Assembly (NCBI GenBank): GCA_020832545.1
Contig: JAFIEK010000009.1
Span: 1-64,000, forward strand
Direction of reading: 5' to 3'
Source: Pararhodobacter sp.
GTDB lineage: Bacteria > Pseudomonadota > Alphaproteobacteria > Rhodobacterales > Rhodobacteraceae
DNA length: 64,000 nt
Shown: piece after piece, positions 10,201 through 20,024 of the stretch
Position numbering within the stretch: the first letter of the stretch is position 1
How the letters are laid out: every line of letters starts with the position of its first letter
Notes under the pieces: model-generated
Told to the model about the DNA's origin: nothing
Seen by the model: only the letters and a program-made list of their open reading frames with translations
Database searches by the model: none
Program-made: the position numbers and the translations under genes

Positions 10201-10328
10201 TAGATATTGCCCGCAAGCTGGCGCTTGTGGATGGTCTCGAAATCGAACTCCTCGACCTTGTTTCCGTCGACCACAACAACACGCGTTTCCTCTGCGTGGG
10301 TGGCATCAATAAGTAGTTTCTTTCCCAT
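7209..10328 (-). CDS. rne: Ribonuclease E/G
   Basis: Endoribonuclease of the RNA degradosome, acting in mRNA turnover and rRNA processing. The S1 RNA-binding domain starts at about residue 35 (NIYLAKVTRVEPSLQAAFVDYG) but is split by a roughly 190-residue acidic and arginine/glycine-rich low-complexity insertion, resuming at KIQEVVKVRQILLVQVVKEE. The catalytic DNase-I-like part has ALVAIDINSGKSTREGSIED and GLIVIDFIDMEE (metal-binding aspartates), and the Zn-link is PCPHCHGTG. The C-terminal 300 residues are Ala/Pro/Glu-rich and disordered with arginine-rich patches (KRRRRRRRRRRGG), the usual scaffold arm for partner proteins. At 1039 aa it is a long alphaproteobacterial RNase E. Long adjacent same-frame ORFs on the other strand are shadows of this biased sequence. 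Confidence 0.95.
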   Translation of the reverse strand: MGKKLLIDATHAEETRVVVVDGNKVEEFDFETIHKRQLAGNIYLAKVTRVEPSLQAAFVDYGGNRHGFLAFAEIHPDYYQIPVADRKALLEEERVFAQAQEEDSGRGGGRRGRGRGDTRKDGADSGKDTTQADDTAQAENAAQSGNATQPDDIGQAGASEAPETSGSNTPPISIAAPVDSPDAVTTREIGGMDIVDLGEDNGSVETAETKETAPAPRGRRRGRGRGAAKSDATGDNSSDDAQNGASQNGDESDEAEPYRAADHAAELDDQIESIADEDVSDELRPARRPRTRRYKIQEVVKVRQILLVQVVKEERGNKGAALTTYLSLAGRYCVLMPNTARGGGISRKITVAADRKKLKEIAQEIVVPEGAGLIIRTAGANRTKAEIRRDYEYLSRLWEQIRELTLKSIAPAPIYEEGNLIKRSIRDLYSREIDEVLVEGEGGYRVAKDFMKMIMPSHARNVKQYTDQLPLFARFQVESYLGAMFNPTVQLKSGGYIVIGITEALVAIDINSGKSTREGSIEDTALKTNLEAAEEIARQLRLRDLAGLIVIDFIDMEERKNNAAVEKRLKEKLKNDRARIQIGRISGFGLLEMSRQRLRPGMLEATTQPCPHCHGTGLIRSDNSIALAILRALEEEGTRNRTREVLLKAPVGIVNYLFNAKREHLAQIELRYGMAIRIEADPTLISPDYSIEKFKTATRIVAPPPAAVISFDAQTMSDIDDAMFDAENQEEAEAEVVAEVAAEARVIGESGDTGSSDSDGEGGGRKRRRRRRRRRGGAEGGPGSDAEADDQATDHAADQVTDQGKAAEVETPDAAAVPEAAAGATAEASAETTDDEAKPVRKRRTRRKPVKAADTAEAAAVAPATEAAPATESAPAAEEAAKPAPKRRRTRKAPVAEAPGAETPVADAPVAEAEPVAEPEPVSDAVPEPAAEIAADAVIQAMAPEPALAATSVESAAVETVAAPPAAEAETPAPAEAPAEPVAEVATEAEPAVQPNPEPAESTGGTDAPDDAATEAVPETAPEPASDKPRRRGWWSSAR

Positions 10329-10868
10329 AATGTCTCGCTAAACCCGCAGGGCGGCCGCAGCCGGGCCGAGGGCCCGGGCGGTCGCATGGCAGGATATATG
10401 TTGATTGCTTGGCCAAGGCGCGCGTCCGACAGGCCGGGGCGCAGCCGTGCCCCGGTCAGCGCCCGCAAGGGCGCCGTTGTTTCATGTCGATGTGATGCGC
10501 AGCCTGGCATCGCGGTTGTTGCTCCGATGCCCGGGGGCACCCGTTCCAGGCCTGGCTGGCCCAAGGGCTGTCACCAGGCTATTTTAAATGGCCCGAAGCC
10601 GGGCCTATCCCGCCCGGCACCCGGCCTAAGGGGGTGTGGGCTGTGAATTCTTCGCGGCGCGCACAAGGGCGGCAACCGTCCTGCAAAGCATAGGGGGTAT
10701 GGTGCATCCACTGCAATGGGAAAAATGCGCCGCCGGGGCGGGGGCTGCCTTCCGGCCGGGCGCAGAAGCGGGTTGTGCTGACCCCCGATCAACAAACCCG
10801 CCCTACCCTTTTGTTTTCAGTCACATTTCCTGATCAATAGGCCTGTGCACAATTGTGCGCCATATGCG
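10329..10868 (-). other. 540-bp rne leader / intergenic region
   Basis: No convincing gene lies between rne and the dctD-like gene. It contains several short GC-rich inverted repeats (for example GCCGGGC/GCCCGGC near 10598-10618) and a perfect 12-bp palindrome GCACAATTGTGC at 10847-10858, just past the dctD-like stop. A long structured 5' leader is typical of rne genes, where RNase E controls its own mRNA, so this is probably the rne promoter and untranslated region. Confidence 0.5.
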
Positions 10869-12242
10869 TTAGATGTATTCACCCCGGCTAAGCCCGTATT
10901 TCGCCATTTTCTCGTTCAGAGTGCGGCGCGGCAGGCAAAGCTCTTCCATCACCGCCGCGATCGACCCCTTGTGACGGCGCATGGTGTTGTCGATCAGCGT
11001 GCGCTCGAACGCCTCGACATAATCCTTGAGCGGCTTGCCCTCCGTCGTCAGTGCGCCGCCGGCAGATTCGTTGTCAGCCATGACCAGCGACACCACCGAC
11101 CCCGCGCTTCGCCGGTTCTGCAAGACCGCCTGTTCGGCGATGGAAATGAGCTGGCGGACATTGCCCGGCCAGGGTGCCTGCAACAGATGCGCGGCATCCT
11201 GCGCGGACAGATCGGGCGCGGGGCAGCCGTATTCCTCGGCGAAATCGGTGGCATAGGAGTTGAAGAGCGCCAGAATATCCTCGCCGCGCATCCGCAGGGG
11301 CGGCAGGGTGATCTGCATGGCGGCCAGCCGGAAAAAGAGATCCGGGCGCAGCGCATCTTCCAGCGTGCGGCCCAAAGCATGCTGATTGCAGATCGCCACG
11401 ATCCGGGTGGCGGCGGGGCTGCCCTGTTCGTTGATGAAGGCCAGCAGACGGCCCTGAAGGACCGGGCTGAGCGCCTCGATATCCTCAATGCACAAGGTGC
11501 CGCCGCGCACCTCTTCGACCAGCGGCAGCCCCCCGCCCTCAACCGGGCCGAAAAGCCGTGCGGCCAGTCGCTCATCCTCTTCGCCGATGCAAGAAACCGA
11601 AATGAAACGCTTGCCCGCGCGTGGCCCCACGGCGTGCAATGCGTGGGCCACCAGCGTCTTGCCGGTGCCGGTTTCGCCATCGACCAGAACATGACCATCA
11701 GCCTGACCGTAATCGAGGATATCCTCGCGCAGGCGCACCATTTCGGGCGAATTGCCGACCAGACGGCGCATCAGGGTCTTGCCGTCCGCCAGTTCATGGC
11801 GCAGCGCGCGATTTTCCAGCGCCAGCGCGCGCGCCTTGACTGCATTGCGGGCCAGTTCGGTCATCCGTTCCGGATCAAACGGTTTTTCCAGAAAATCATA
11901 GGCTCCCAGCCGCATCGCCTCGACCGCCATGGGCACATCGCCATGACCGGTGATCAGGATCACCGGCAACGTCGAGTCCATCCCCATCAGCCGCTTCAGA
12001 AGCACCATGCCATCCATGCCCGGCATGCGGATATCGGTGATCACGGCACCCGGAAAATCAGGACCCAGCATGCGCAACGCCTCTTCGGCGCTGGCAAAGG
12101 TATCGGGCTGAAACCCCGAAAGCGACAACCACTGGCTGATCGACTGCCGCATATCCTGCTCATCGTCGATAACCACGATCCGCGCGGCGTGGCGTGTGGG
12201 TTCGCTTTCGCTCATGATTGACTCGGCTTCTGCGTTGTTCAT
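10869..12242 (-). CDS. dctD: DctD-like response regulator (AAA+/Fis type) lacking GAFTGA
   Basis: Response regulator paired with the DctB-like kinase upstream. It has a receiver domain (IVVIDDEQDMRQS, phospho-acceptor Asp in GAVITDIRMPGMDGM, Lys in FLEKPFD), then an AAA+ domain with Walker A GETGTGKTLVAHAL, and a C-terminal Fis-type helix-turn-helix ending RRTLNEKMAKYGL. The sigma-54 contact loop GAFTGA is absent: LFGPVEGGGLPLVEEVRGG replaces it, with a modified Walker B (TLCIEDIE). It therefore probably does not activate sigma-54 promoters. The track ORF begins at 12344 inside dctB. I prefer ATG 12242, preceded by GAAAG, 52 bp after the dctB stop. No transporter gene is in the window. Confidence 0.85.
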   Translation of the reverse strand: MNNAEAESIMSESEPTRHAARIVVIDDEQDMRQSISQWLSLSGFQPDTFASAEEALRMLGPDFPGAVITDIRMPGMDGMVLLKRLMGMDSTLPVILITGHGDVPMAVEAMRLGAYDFLEKPFDPERMTELARNAVKARALALENRALRHELADGKTLMRRLVGNSPEMVRLREDILDYGQADGHVLVDGETGTGKTLVAHALHAVGPRAGKRFISVSCIGEEDERLAARLFGPVEGGGLPLVEEVRGGTLCIEDIEALSPVLQGRLLAFINEQGSPAATRIVAICNQHALGRTLEDALRPDLFFRLAAMQITLPPLRMRGEDILALFNSYATDFAEEYGCPAPDLSAQDAAHLLQAPWPGNVRQLISIAEQAVLQNRRSAGSVVSLVMADNESAGGALTTEGKPLKDYVEAFERTLIDNTMRRHKGSIAAVMEELCLPRRTLNEKMAKYGLSRGEYI

Positions 12243-12294
12243 CACTTTACTTTCGTTTCTGGTATTTTCAAATAGCGCTCGCTCAGGCCGTCTC

Positions 12295-14154
12295 TCAGGC
12301 CGCCGCGCCTTCGGCATCGGCCCAGAGCGGCAACACAATCTCAAACGCCGCCCCTCCTTCGGTCATGTTCTGCGCGGTCAGCCGCCCGCCATGGTCGGCG
12401 ATAATCCCGGATGAGATCGCCAGCCCCAGGCCAACCCCCTCGCCCGCCCGCTTCGAGGTGTAGAACGGCTCGAATATCTGGTCGATATCAACTATCCCGC
12501 CGCCATTGTCGCGCACTGTCAGGATGACGGTTTCGCCCTGCGACAGGATCAGGCTGATCTGCGGCGCGTTTACCGTGGCGGTGGCATCGACAGCGTTTCG
12601 CATCAGGTTGATGATCACCTGTTCCAGCCGCAGCCGGTCGCCCATAACCATCACCGGCACATTGGGCAAGGTGCGCTGCACCAGAACCCGGCGCTCGCGC
12701 AGGCGTGGCTCCATCATCGACAGTGCTTCGGCGACACAATCGCGCAGATCAAGGGGGGCAAAGGCATCGCCACCCTTGCGCGCGTAGGATTTCAACTGCC
12801 GGGTGATCGCGCCCATCCGGTCAATCAGGTCATCAAGACGCTGAAACGACACCAGCGCCTCTTCGGCGCGGCGACGGTTCAGCAGCAGCCGCGCACCCGC
12901 CAGATAAGTTTTCATCGCCGCCAGCGGCTGGTTCAGCTCATGGCTCACAGCCGCCGACATCTCGCCCAGAACGGCCAGTTTGGACGATTGCGCCAGCGTC
13001 TGTTCGGCCACAGTCAGGTCCTCCTGCGCTTTTTGCCGCGCCGCAATCTCACGTTGCAAACGCAGGTTGAGCTTGCGAAGTTCCACAGATTCCTGCTCGA
13101 ACGCCGCTGATTGTGACCAGGCACGGCGCGAAAACACGTAAAACAGCAATGCCAGAAGCAGCGCATAGCCCATGATGACAATGGCCAGAACACCGTTCAC
13201 CTGCTCGCGCACGCCATCAAAACGGGTGTAGGAAATCAGCTTCCAGCCCCGGTGACGCACCCGTGTCTCCGAACGCAGAACACCCACATTCGACACAAAG
13301 GTATCCGGCCCCCGCCCTGCCCAGTCAGCGGTGGCGCGCAGCGCGCGCAGGATGGCCGAGGGCGCATCGCGCAGCGCCAGTGCCTCTTCCTCGGTGCGCC
13401 CGCGCCAGCGCGGCTCGGTCGACAGGATGATCTGCCCCTCGCTGTCGGTCAGCGCAACGGCATCGGCAAAACCGGCCCAGGCGCGCTCAAACTTGGCCAG
13501 ATCCACCTCAACCGTGACTACCCCCAACAGCAACCCGCCCATACGCAGCGCCCGCGCAAAACCAAAGCCATAGCCGCCGCTGTCTCGCTCATGCACGGCA
13601 AAGATGGTGTCATTTGTCCGCCGCGCCTCGACAAAATAGGGCTCGGTAGAGCGGGTTACGCCCAGCCGGTTGCGGTCTGTTGCGCCGACCACTCGGCCCT
13701 GTGTGTCCAGCAGTTCGATCGAGGCTGCACCGACCTCGTTCTGAACATCCATCAGCACCTGCGAGATGGAGACATAGTTGGAGCTTTGCAACGCCTCGCG
13801 CAGCGCCGGATCGCGGGCCAGCAAGATCGGCACCACCTGCGTGCGCTGCAACTCAGATTCGATATTGCCGGAATAGAGCACCAACCGCAGTTCGGCCCGG
13901 TTGCGGGTATCGACGGTGAAGTTCTCGGTCAGCCAATCGTTAAGCACCCAGACCGAAGCCGCAGCCGCCAGCACCAGAAACCCGACAAAGAGCTTGCCCC
14001 AGATCGGCATGCCGCTGCGCAACCCGGGCTGCACGTCCGGATCCGCGCGCTTGCGCTGGCCACCGGCCGCTGGCGCCGGGCCAGAACGTGCTGGGCCAGA
14101 GCGGGCCGGGTCAGCGGCCGCTGGGCGCGGATTGGAGGTGAGATCGGTGCTCAT
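12295..14154 (-). CDS. dctB: DctB-like C4-dicarboxylate sensor histidine kinase
   Basis: Membrane histidine kinase of 619 aa. A Pro/Ala/Gly-rich cytoplasmic N-terminus precedes TM1 (about residues 50-70). A periplasmic double-Cache-type sensor of about 250 residues (with LLDTQGRVVGATDRNRLG and FGFARALRMGG) is followed by TM2 (about 320-345), then a coiled-coil linker, the H-box ALGEMSAAVSHELNQPLAAMK, and an ATPase domain with NLMRNAVDA, VRDNGGGI and GVGLGLAIS. This architecture matches DctB, which senses C4-dicarboxylates and phosphorylates DctD. It lies directly upstream of its partner regulator. The ligand is inferred from the family only. Confidence 0.87.
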   Translation of the reverse strand: MSTDLTSNPRPAAADPARSGPARSGPAPAAGGQRKRADPDVQPGLRSGMPIWGKLFVGFLVLAAAASVWVLNDWLTENFTVDTRNRAELRLVLYSGNIESELQRTQVVPILLARDPALREALQSSNYVSISQVLMDVQNEVGAASIELLDTQGRVVGATDRNRLGVTRSTEPYFVEARRTNDTIFAVHERDSGGYGFGFARALRMGGLLLGVVTVEVDLAKFERAWAGFADAVALTDSEGQIILSTEPRWRGRTEEEALALRDAPSAILRALRATADWAGRGPDTFVSNVGVLRSETRVRHRGWKLISYTRFDGVREQVNGVLAIVIMGYALLLALLFYVFSRRAWSQSAAFEQESVELRKLNLRLQREIAARQKAQEDLTVAEQTLAQSSKLAVLGEMSAAVSHELNQPLAAMKTYLAGARLLLNRRRAEEALVSFQRLDDLIDRMGAITRQLKSYARKGGDAFAPLDLRDCVAEALSMMEPRLRERRVLVQRTLPNVPVMVMGDRLRLEQVIINLMRNAVDATATVNAPQISLILSQGETVILTVRDNGGGIVDIDQIFEPFYTSKRAGEGVGLGLAISSGIIADHGGRLTAQNMTEGGAAFEIVLPLWADAEGAAA

Positions 14155-14211
14155 GCGCCCAATCTACGCCTGCGCGTGTTCCGGCTCAAGCGGCGCGGCA
14201 ACGGCGTGTGA

Positions 14212-14880
14212 TCACGTCAGCGCCATGGCGCTCATCAATCCGCTGAACAATGCCCGGCCATCGGTGCCGCCATGCACCGGCGAAATCGCCCGCTCAGGGT
14301 GCGGCATCATACCCAGAACCCGGCGATTGGCCGACAGGATACCGGCAATGTCATCCACCGAACCGTTGGGCGTCTGCGCATAACGAAAGGCCACACGCCC
14401 TTCGGCCTGCAGGCGCGCCAGGGTCTCGGGATCGGCCTGATAGTTGCCGTCATGATGGGCAACCGGAATGGTGATAGATTGATCCGGCGCATACTCGCGG
14501 GTGAAAGCACTGTCGGTCGTTGCAACCTTTAGCGTCACGGGCTTGCAGATGAACTTCAGCCCGGCGTTGCGCATCAGGGCACCGGGCAACAGACCGGTCT
14601 CAAGCAGAACCTGAAAGCCGTTGCAGATACCCAGCACATAGCCCCCACGCCCTGCAAATTCGACCACCGCACGGGCGATGGGCGAGCGCGCGGCGATGGC
14701 ACCGCAGCGCAGATAATCGCCAAACGAAAAGCCGCCGGGAAGGCCCACGACGTCAGTACCCTCGGGCAGTTCGGCGTCTTTGTGCCAGACGCGGGTGACC
14801 TGTGCGCCCGCTGCCGCAAAAGCGACAGCCAGATCGCGGTCACAGTTAGACCCGGGAAAGGTGATGACAGCCGCTTTCAT
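14212..14880 (-). CDS. purQ: Phosphoribosylformylglycinamidine synthase subunit PurQ
   Basis: Glutaminase subunit of the PurLQS complex in de novo purine synthesis. It supplies ammonia from glutamine to convert FGAR to FGAM. The 222 aa form a class-I glutamine amidotransferase with [10 protein letters not shown] at the N-terminus, the nucleophile in [11 protein letters not shown], and the His/Glu pair in MMPHPERAI. The start has GGAGG upstream. purS, usually adjacent in this order, is not next to it here: a permease gene lies 94 bp upstream. Confidence 0.95.
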   Translation of the reverse strand: MKAAVITFPGSNCDRDLAVAFAAAGAQVTRVWHKDAELPEGTDVVGLPGGFSFGDYLRCGAIAARSPIARAVVEFAGRGGYVLGICNGFQVLLETGLLPGALMRNAGLKFICKPVTLKVATTDSAFTREYAPDQSITIPVAHHDGNYQADPETLARLQAEGRVAFRYAQTPNGSVDDIAGILSANRRVLGMMPHPERAISPVHGGTDGRALFSGLMSAMALT

Positions 14881-14973
14881 GCGTGCCTCCTGCCTGAATG
14901 CCTGCGCGTTCCATAGCGCGGGCGCGCGCGCCTGTGAAGCCGCAATGCAGCAAAAAGCGCGCGCGCCACGGGC

Positions 14974-16026
14974 TCAGAGCGCCTGCCAGAGCTGAAACGC
15001 CAGCCCCAGTGCAAAAGCCCCGCCCAGCGACAGCGCCACATAAAGCACAAAGACCCGCGGTTTGACCAAGGCCCAGACCGCGATCGCCGCCGGTATCGAG
15101 GTCACGCCGCCCGCCACCAGAAACGCCATCCCCGCCCCCGGTGCCATGCCCTGCGCGATCAGCCCGCCAACCAGCGGCAAGGCTGCATAGCCATTAAGAT
15201 AGGCCGGAACCCCCACCAGCGTGGCCGTCAGGATTGGGGCCAGCCCCTCGCCGCCCAGCACGGCTGTCACGGCCTCGGCAGGAATATAGCGCAGCATCAG
15301 GCTTTCCAGGATGAAAGCCAGTACCAGCCATTGCAGCAGGAAGACCGCGATCGTGGCCGCGTCGGTGCGAAATTTGGCAAGCCGCGCCCCGTCCTGCCAG
15401 AACCGCCAGACCACAGGTTTGGGCGCGCGGACCTTCGCACCGCCGCAACCACCGTTCCCGATGCCCTCACGCAGTGGCTCAGCCAACCCACCTGCCCGAA
15501 TGGTCAGATGCACCACCCATCCACCCAAAAGCCCCAGCGCAATGGCGGCAAGTGTCTTGGCCACGGCAAACTCCAGCCCCAGCACGCCCGCCGTCAACAA
15601 GAACATCGACGGGTCCATGATGGGCGAGGCCAGCCAGAAGGCCATGACCGGCGCCAGCGGCACACCCACCGCCAGAAGTGCCGCAATCAACGGGATCACC
15701 CCGCACGAGCAAAACGGCGACAACGCCCCCGCCAATGCGCCAAACAGGATCATCGCGGCAGGGGCGCCTGTAAAGGCGCGCGCGATCAGCGCATCGGCCC
15801 CCGTGGCCCCGGCCCAGCCCGCGAACAGGATCGACAGCAACAAGAACGGCGCAATCGACCCCAGCGCTGTTACCGCAAAGGTCGCTGAGCGCCCGGCCTG
15901 CGCAGGTTCAACCAGCGCGACCACCGCCAGTACCAGCACCGATGCCAGCCAGACCCTGCCCCGCCGCCAGATGCCGGCGAGCATCGCGCCCCGTTGTGGC
16001 GTCTGTATCGAAGAAAGTTCCGCCAT
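14974..16026 (-). CDS. ArsP/DUF318 family permease
   Basis: Polytopic membrane protein of the permease family that includes ArsP (organoarsenical efflux) and YraQ. About eight hydrophobic segments are visible, and the family signature FCSCGVIPLIAALLAVGVP is present, repeated in spirit by LVGVPAYLNGYAALPLVGGL in the second half. The track ORF starts at 16113, but ATG 16026 has GGAG 9 nt upstream and avoids the overlap with arsR, giving 350 aa. It follows arsR by 43 bp, and an ArsR-type operator copy overlaps its ribosome-binding site. The substrate (arsenical, other metalloid or thiol-reactive compound) is inferred. Confidence 0.82.
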   Translation of the reverse strand: MAELSSIQTPQRGAMLAGIWRRGRVWLASVLVLAVVALVEPAQAGRSATFAVTALGSIAPFLLLSILFAGWAGATGADALIARAFTGAPAAMILFGALAGALSPFCSCGVIPLIAALLAVGVPLAPVMAFWLASPIMDPSMFLLTAGVLGLEFAVAKTLAAIALGLLGGWVVHLTIRAGGLAEPLREGIGNGGCGGAKVRAPKPVVWRFWQDGARLAKFRTDAATIAVFLLQWLVLAFILESLMLRYIPAEAVTAVLGGEGLAPILTATLVGVPAYLNGYAALPLVGGLIAQGMAPGAGMAFLVAGGVTSIPAAIAVWALVKPRVFVLYVALSLGGAFALGLAFQLWQAL

Positions 16027-16028
16027 GT

Positions 16029-16047
16029 CTATATCTCCGGTTTTATA
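16029..16047. promoter_or_regulatory. ArsR operator candidate, copy 2 (before permease)
   Basis: CTATATCTCCGGTTTTATA has the symmetry TATA-n3-CCGG-n3-TATA and matches the copy before arsR at 17 of 19 positions. It covers the permease Shine-Dalgarno GGAG. Confidence 0.6.
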
Positions 16048-16069
16048 GTTTCTTCTTCCCAAAAAAAAC

Positions 16070-16408
16070 TCAGCCCGCGCTGGCCCCGCTCTGCTCAGCC
16101 GTGACGCAGACACCCACGCAGCATTCTTCGCTCAGGAAACCGATCATACGCCTCATAGCGGCATAATCAGCGCGATTGAGCACCTCGCGCCCGCGCTTTT
16201 CCTGAACCACCAACCCTGCGCCCACCAGCGCATTCAGATGGTGCGCCAAGGTCGAGGGCGCCAGCCCCAGATGCGCGCCGATGTCACCTACAATCAACCC
16301 CTCCTCCCCCGCCCGCACCAGTAAGCGAAAGATCGAAAGGCGGGCGTCATGCCCCAGCGCCGCAAGCGCTGCCACTGTGGCCGGGAACTGAGGGTCACTC
16401 TGGGTCAT
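16070..16408 (-). CDS. ArsR-family metalloid-responsive repressor
   Basis: Small winged-helix repressor of 112 aa. The recognition helix region reads LGLAPSTLAHHLNALVGAGLV. It lacks the classical metal box ELCVCDL in the DNA-binding helix. Instead it has three cysteines in a C-terminal ECCVGVC (positions 96, 97 and 101), like the CC-n-C arsenite site described for Acidithiobacillus ferrooxidans ArsR. It is co-directional with the permease 43 bp downstream and is flanked on both sides by near-identical operator-like sequences, so it probably represses itself and the permease until a metalloid binds. Confidence 0.87.
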   Translation of the reverse strand: MTQSDPQFPATVAALAALGHDARLSIFRLLVRAGEEGLIVGDIGAHLGLAPSTLAHHLNALVGAGLVVQEKRGREVLNRADYAAMRRMIGFLSEECCVGVCVTAEQSGASAG

Positions 16409-16421
16409 GACACAAACATAA

Positions 16422-16440
16422 CTATATTTCCGGTTTTGTA
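16422..16440. promoter_or_regulatory. ArsR operator candidate, copy 1 (before arsR)
   Basis: CTATATTTCCGGTTTTGTA lies 14 bp upstream of the arsR start codon and is nearly identical to the copy between arsR and the permease. It is AT-rich around a CCGG centre, unlike the surrounding GC-rich DNA. Confidence 0.6.
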
Positions 16441-16455
16441 AATGCGTTTATCTGA

Positions 16456-17115
16456 TCAGACTGGTTCAGCCTCCCGCGCCCGCATCATCGCCTGAAAGGC
16501 CGGGCGCGCCTGACACCGGGCCATCCAGTCCCGGACCATGTCGAACGGGGCCAGCGCAGGCGCATGGCCCTGAGCGTAGCGCAGACACTCCGCCAGCGCG
16601 ATATCGGCAGTGGTGAAGCGCCCACCGACCAGCCACTCATGTCCCGTCAGATGCGCATCGATGCGCGCCAGCGGCCGGGCCAGTGCCTCGGTTGATGCGG
16701 CCATCCTGGCTTTGCCCGCGTCGGTTGTGGCCTCTCCGCGCATATGGGTGAACAGCAGATCCAGCGCCGGGGCTTCCACCCCGGTTCCCGCAAGGAACGC
16801 CCATTGCAGCGCCTCACCTTCCTCGGACAGATCGCGCGGCCCCAGATCGCCGCCATATCTGCGCCCCAGATACAGCGTCATCGCCAGCGACTCGGTCAGG
16901 ACCAGCCCGCCATCGACCAGCGCCGGTATCTGACCCAGCGGATTAACCTTCAGAAAGGCCGGTGAGGCAGTGTTGAACGGTGCTTGCGCTGATGCAGGAT
17001 CGGGCAGCCGATAGGCCTGAATTACTGGCTCATGCGTAAAATCAACGCCGGCTTCTGTCAGCAGCCACCAGGGCCGCGATGCACGCGAACGCAGACATCC
17101 ATAAAGCGTAATCAT
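16456..17115 (-). CDS. Glutathione S-transferase family protein
   Basis: Cytosolic GST-like protein of 219 aa. The thioredoxin-fold N-terminal domain begins ITLYGCLRSRASRPWWLL, with the glutathione-binding NPLGQIPALVDGG and LTESLAM (cis-Pro and the Glu-Ser pair) near residues 60-80. The C-terminal helical domain contains FTTADIALAECL, the conserved N-capping aspartate motif. The substrate is unknown. GGGAGG precedes ATG 17115. It stands alone between tRNA-Val and arsR. Confidence 0.87.
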   Translation of the reverse strand: MITLYGCLRSRASRPWWLLTEAGVDFTHEPVIQAYRLPDPASAQAPFNTASPAFLKVNPLGQIPALVDGGLVLTESLAMTLYLGRRYGGDLGPRDLSEEGEALQWAFLAGTGVEAPALDLLFTHMRGEATTDAGKARMAASTEALARPLARIDAHLTGHEWLVGGRFTTADIALAECLRYAQGHAPALAPFDMVRDWMARCQARPAFQAMMRAREAEPV

Positions 17116-17228
17116 AAGGGGCCTCCCTTTCCGGTTCCGGCTTCGGTTCCGGTCAGGCTAGCCCAGCCACAACAAGCAGCAAGCGCAAACTTGCGTTGCA
17201 CATACAGGCGAAACCGAATCAAGGAAAA

Positions 17229-17303
17229 TGGTGGGCGATAACGGATTTGAACCGCTGACATCTTCGATGTGAACGAAGCGCTCTACCGCTGAGCTAATCG
17301 CCC
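17229..17303 (-). tRNA. tRNA-Val (anticodon CAC)
   Basis: The minus strand folds as a cloverleaf: acceptor GGGCGAT paired with ATCGCCC, D-arm AGCTCAGCGGTAGAGC, anticodon arm CTTCG-TTCACAT-CGAAG giving CAC, and T-loop GGTTCAAATCC. The 3' A-CCA is encoded. Confidence 0.93.
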
Positions 17304-17391
17304 CACGCGGCGTTCTTTAGCGCCCTGCGTGGGGCGGCGCAAGAGGGGACGATACATTTTCGGGCAAGCCCTGCGCACCCCTGTCAGATGT

Positions 17392-17419
17392 GAAAAGACC
17401 CGCCATCGCTGGCGGGTCT
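17392..17419 (-). terminator. Rho-independent terminator of lon
   Basis: AGACCCGCCA-TCGC-TGGCGGGTCT, a perfect 10-bp stem. On the minus strand it is followed by TTTTC. It sits 23 bp after the lon stop. Confidence 0.85.
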
Positions 17420-17442
17420 GTCACAAAGACACTGTGTCGCTA

Positions 17443-19851
<2,409 letters not shown>

Positions 19852-19910
19852 CCTACCTCAACTCTTCCTTGCGGGCTGCATGCCGTAGAGCGTGCCCCGG
19901 ACACGCCTAT

Positions 19911-19939
19911 ATCTGGGGCATACCGGTCCTGAATTCAAC
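19911..19939 (-). promoter_or_regulatory. Heat-shock (sigma-32-type) promoter candidate for lon
   Basis: On the minus strand GTTGAA is followed after 15 bp by CCCCAGAT, close to the RpoH pattern CTTGAA-n13-17-CCCCATnT. lon is a classical heat-shock gene, which supports the call. Confidence 0.55.
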
Positions 19940-20024
19940 TCTCCGCAGGCATCGGTATGTTTCCGGTCTGTGGCAAATCTTTGACCTGACGGGGGGATTT
20001 TCTCGGCACAGGCACCCATGGTTA

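Noticed and set aside
10571-10795. 74-aa ORF in the rne leader
   Set aside because: Pro/Arg-rich, no start signal, and it crosses the GC-rich stems of the leader.
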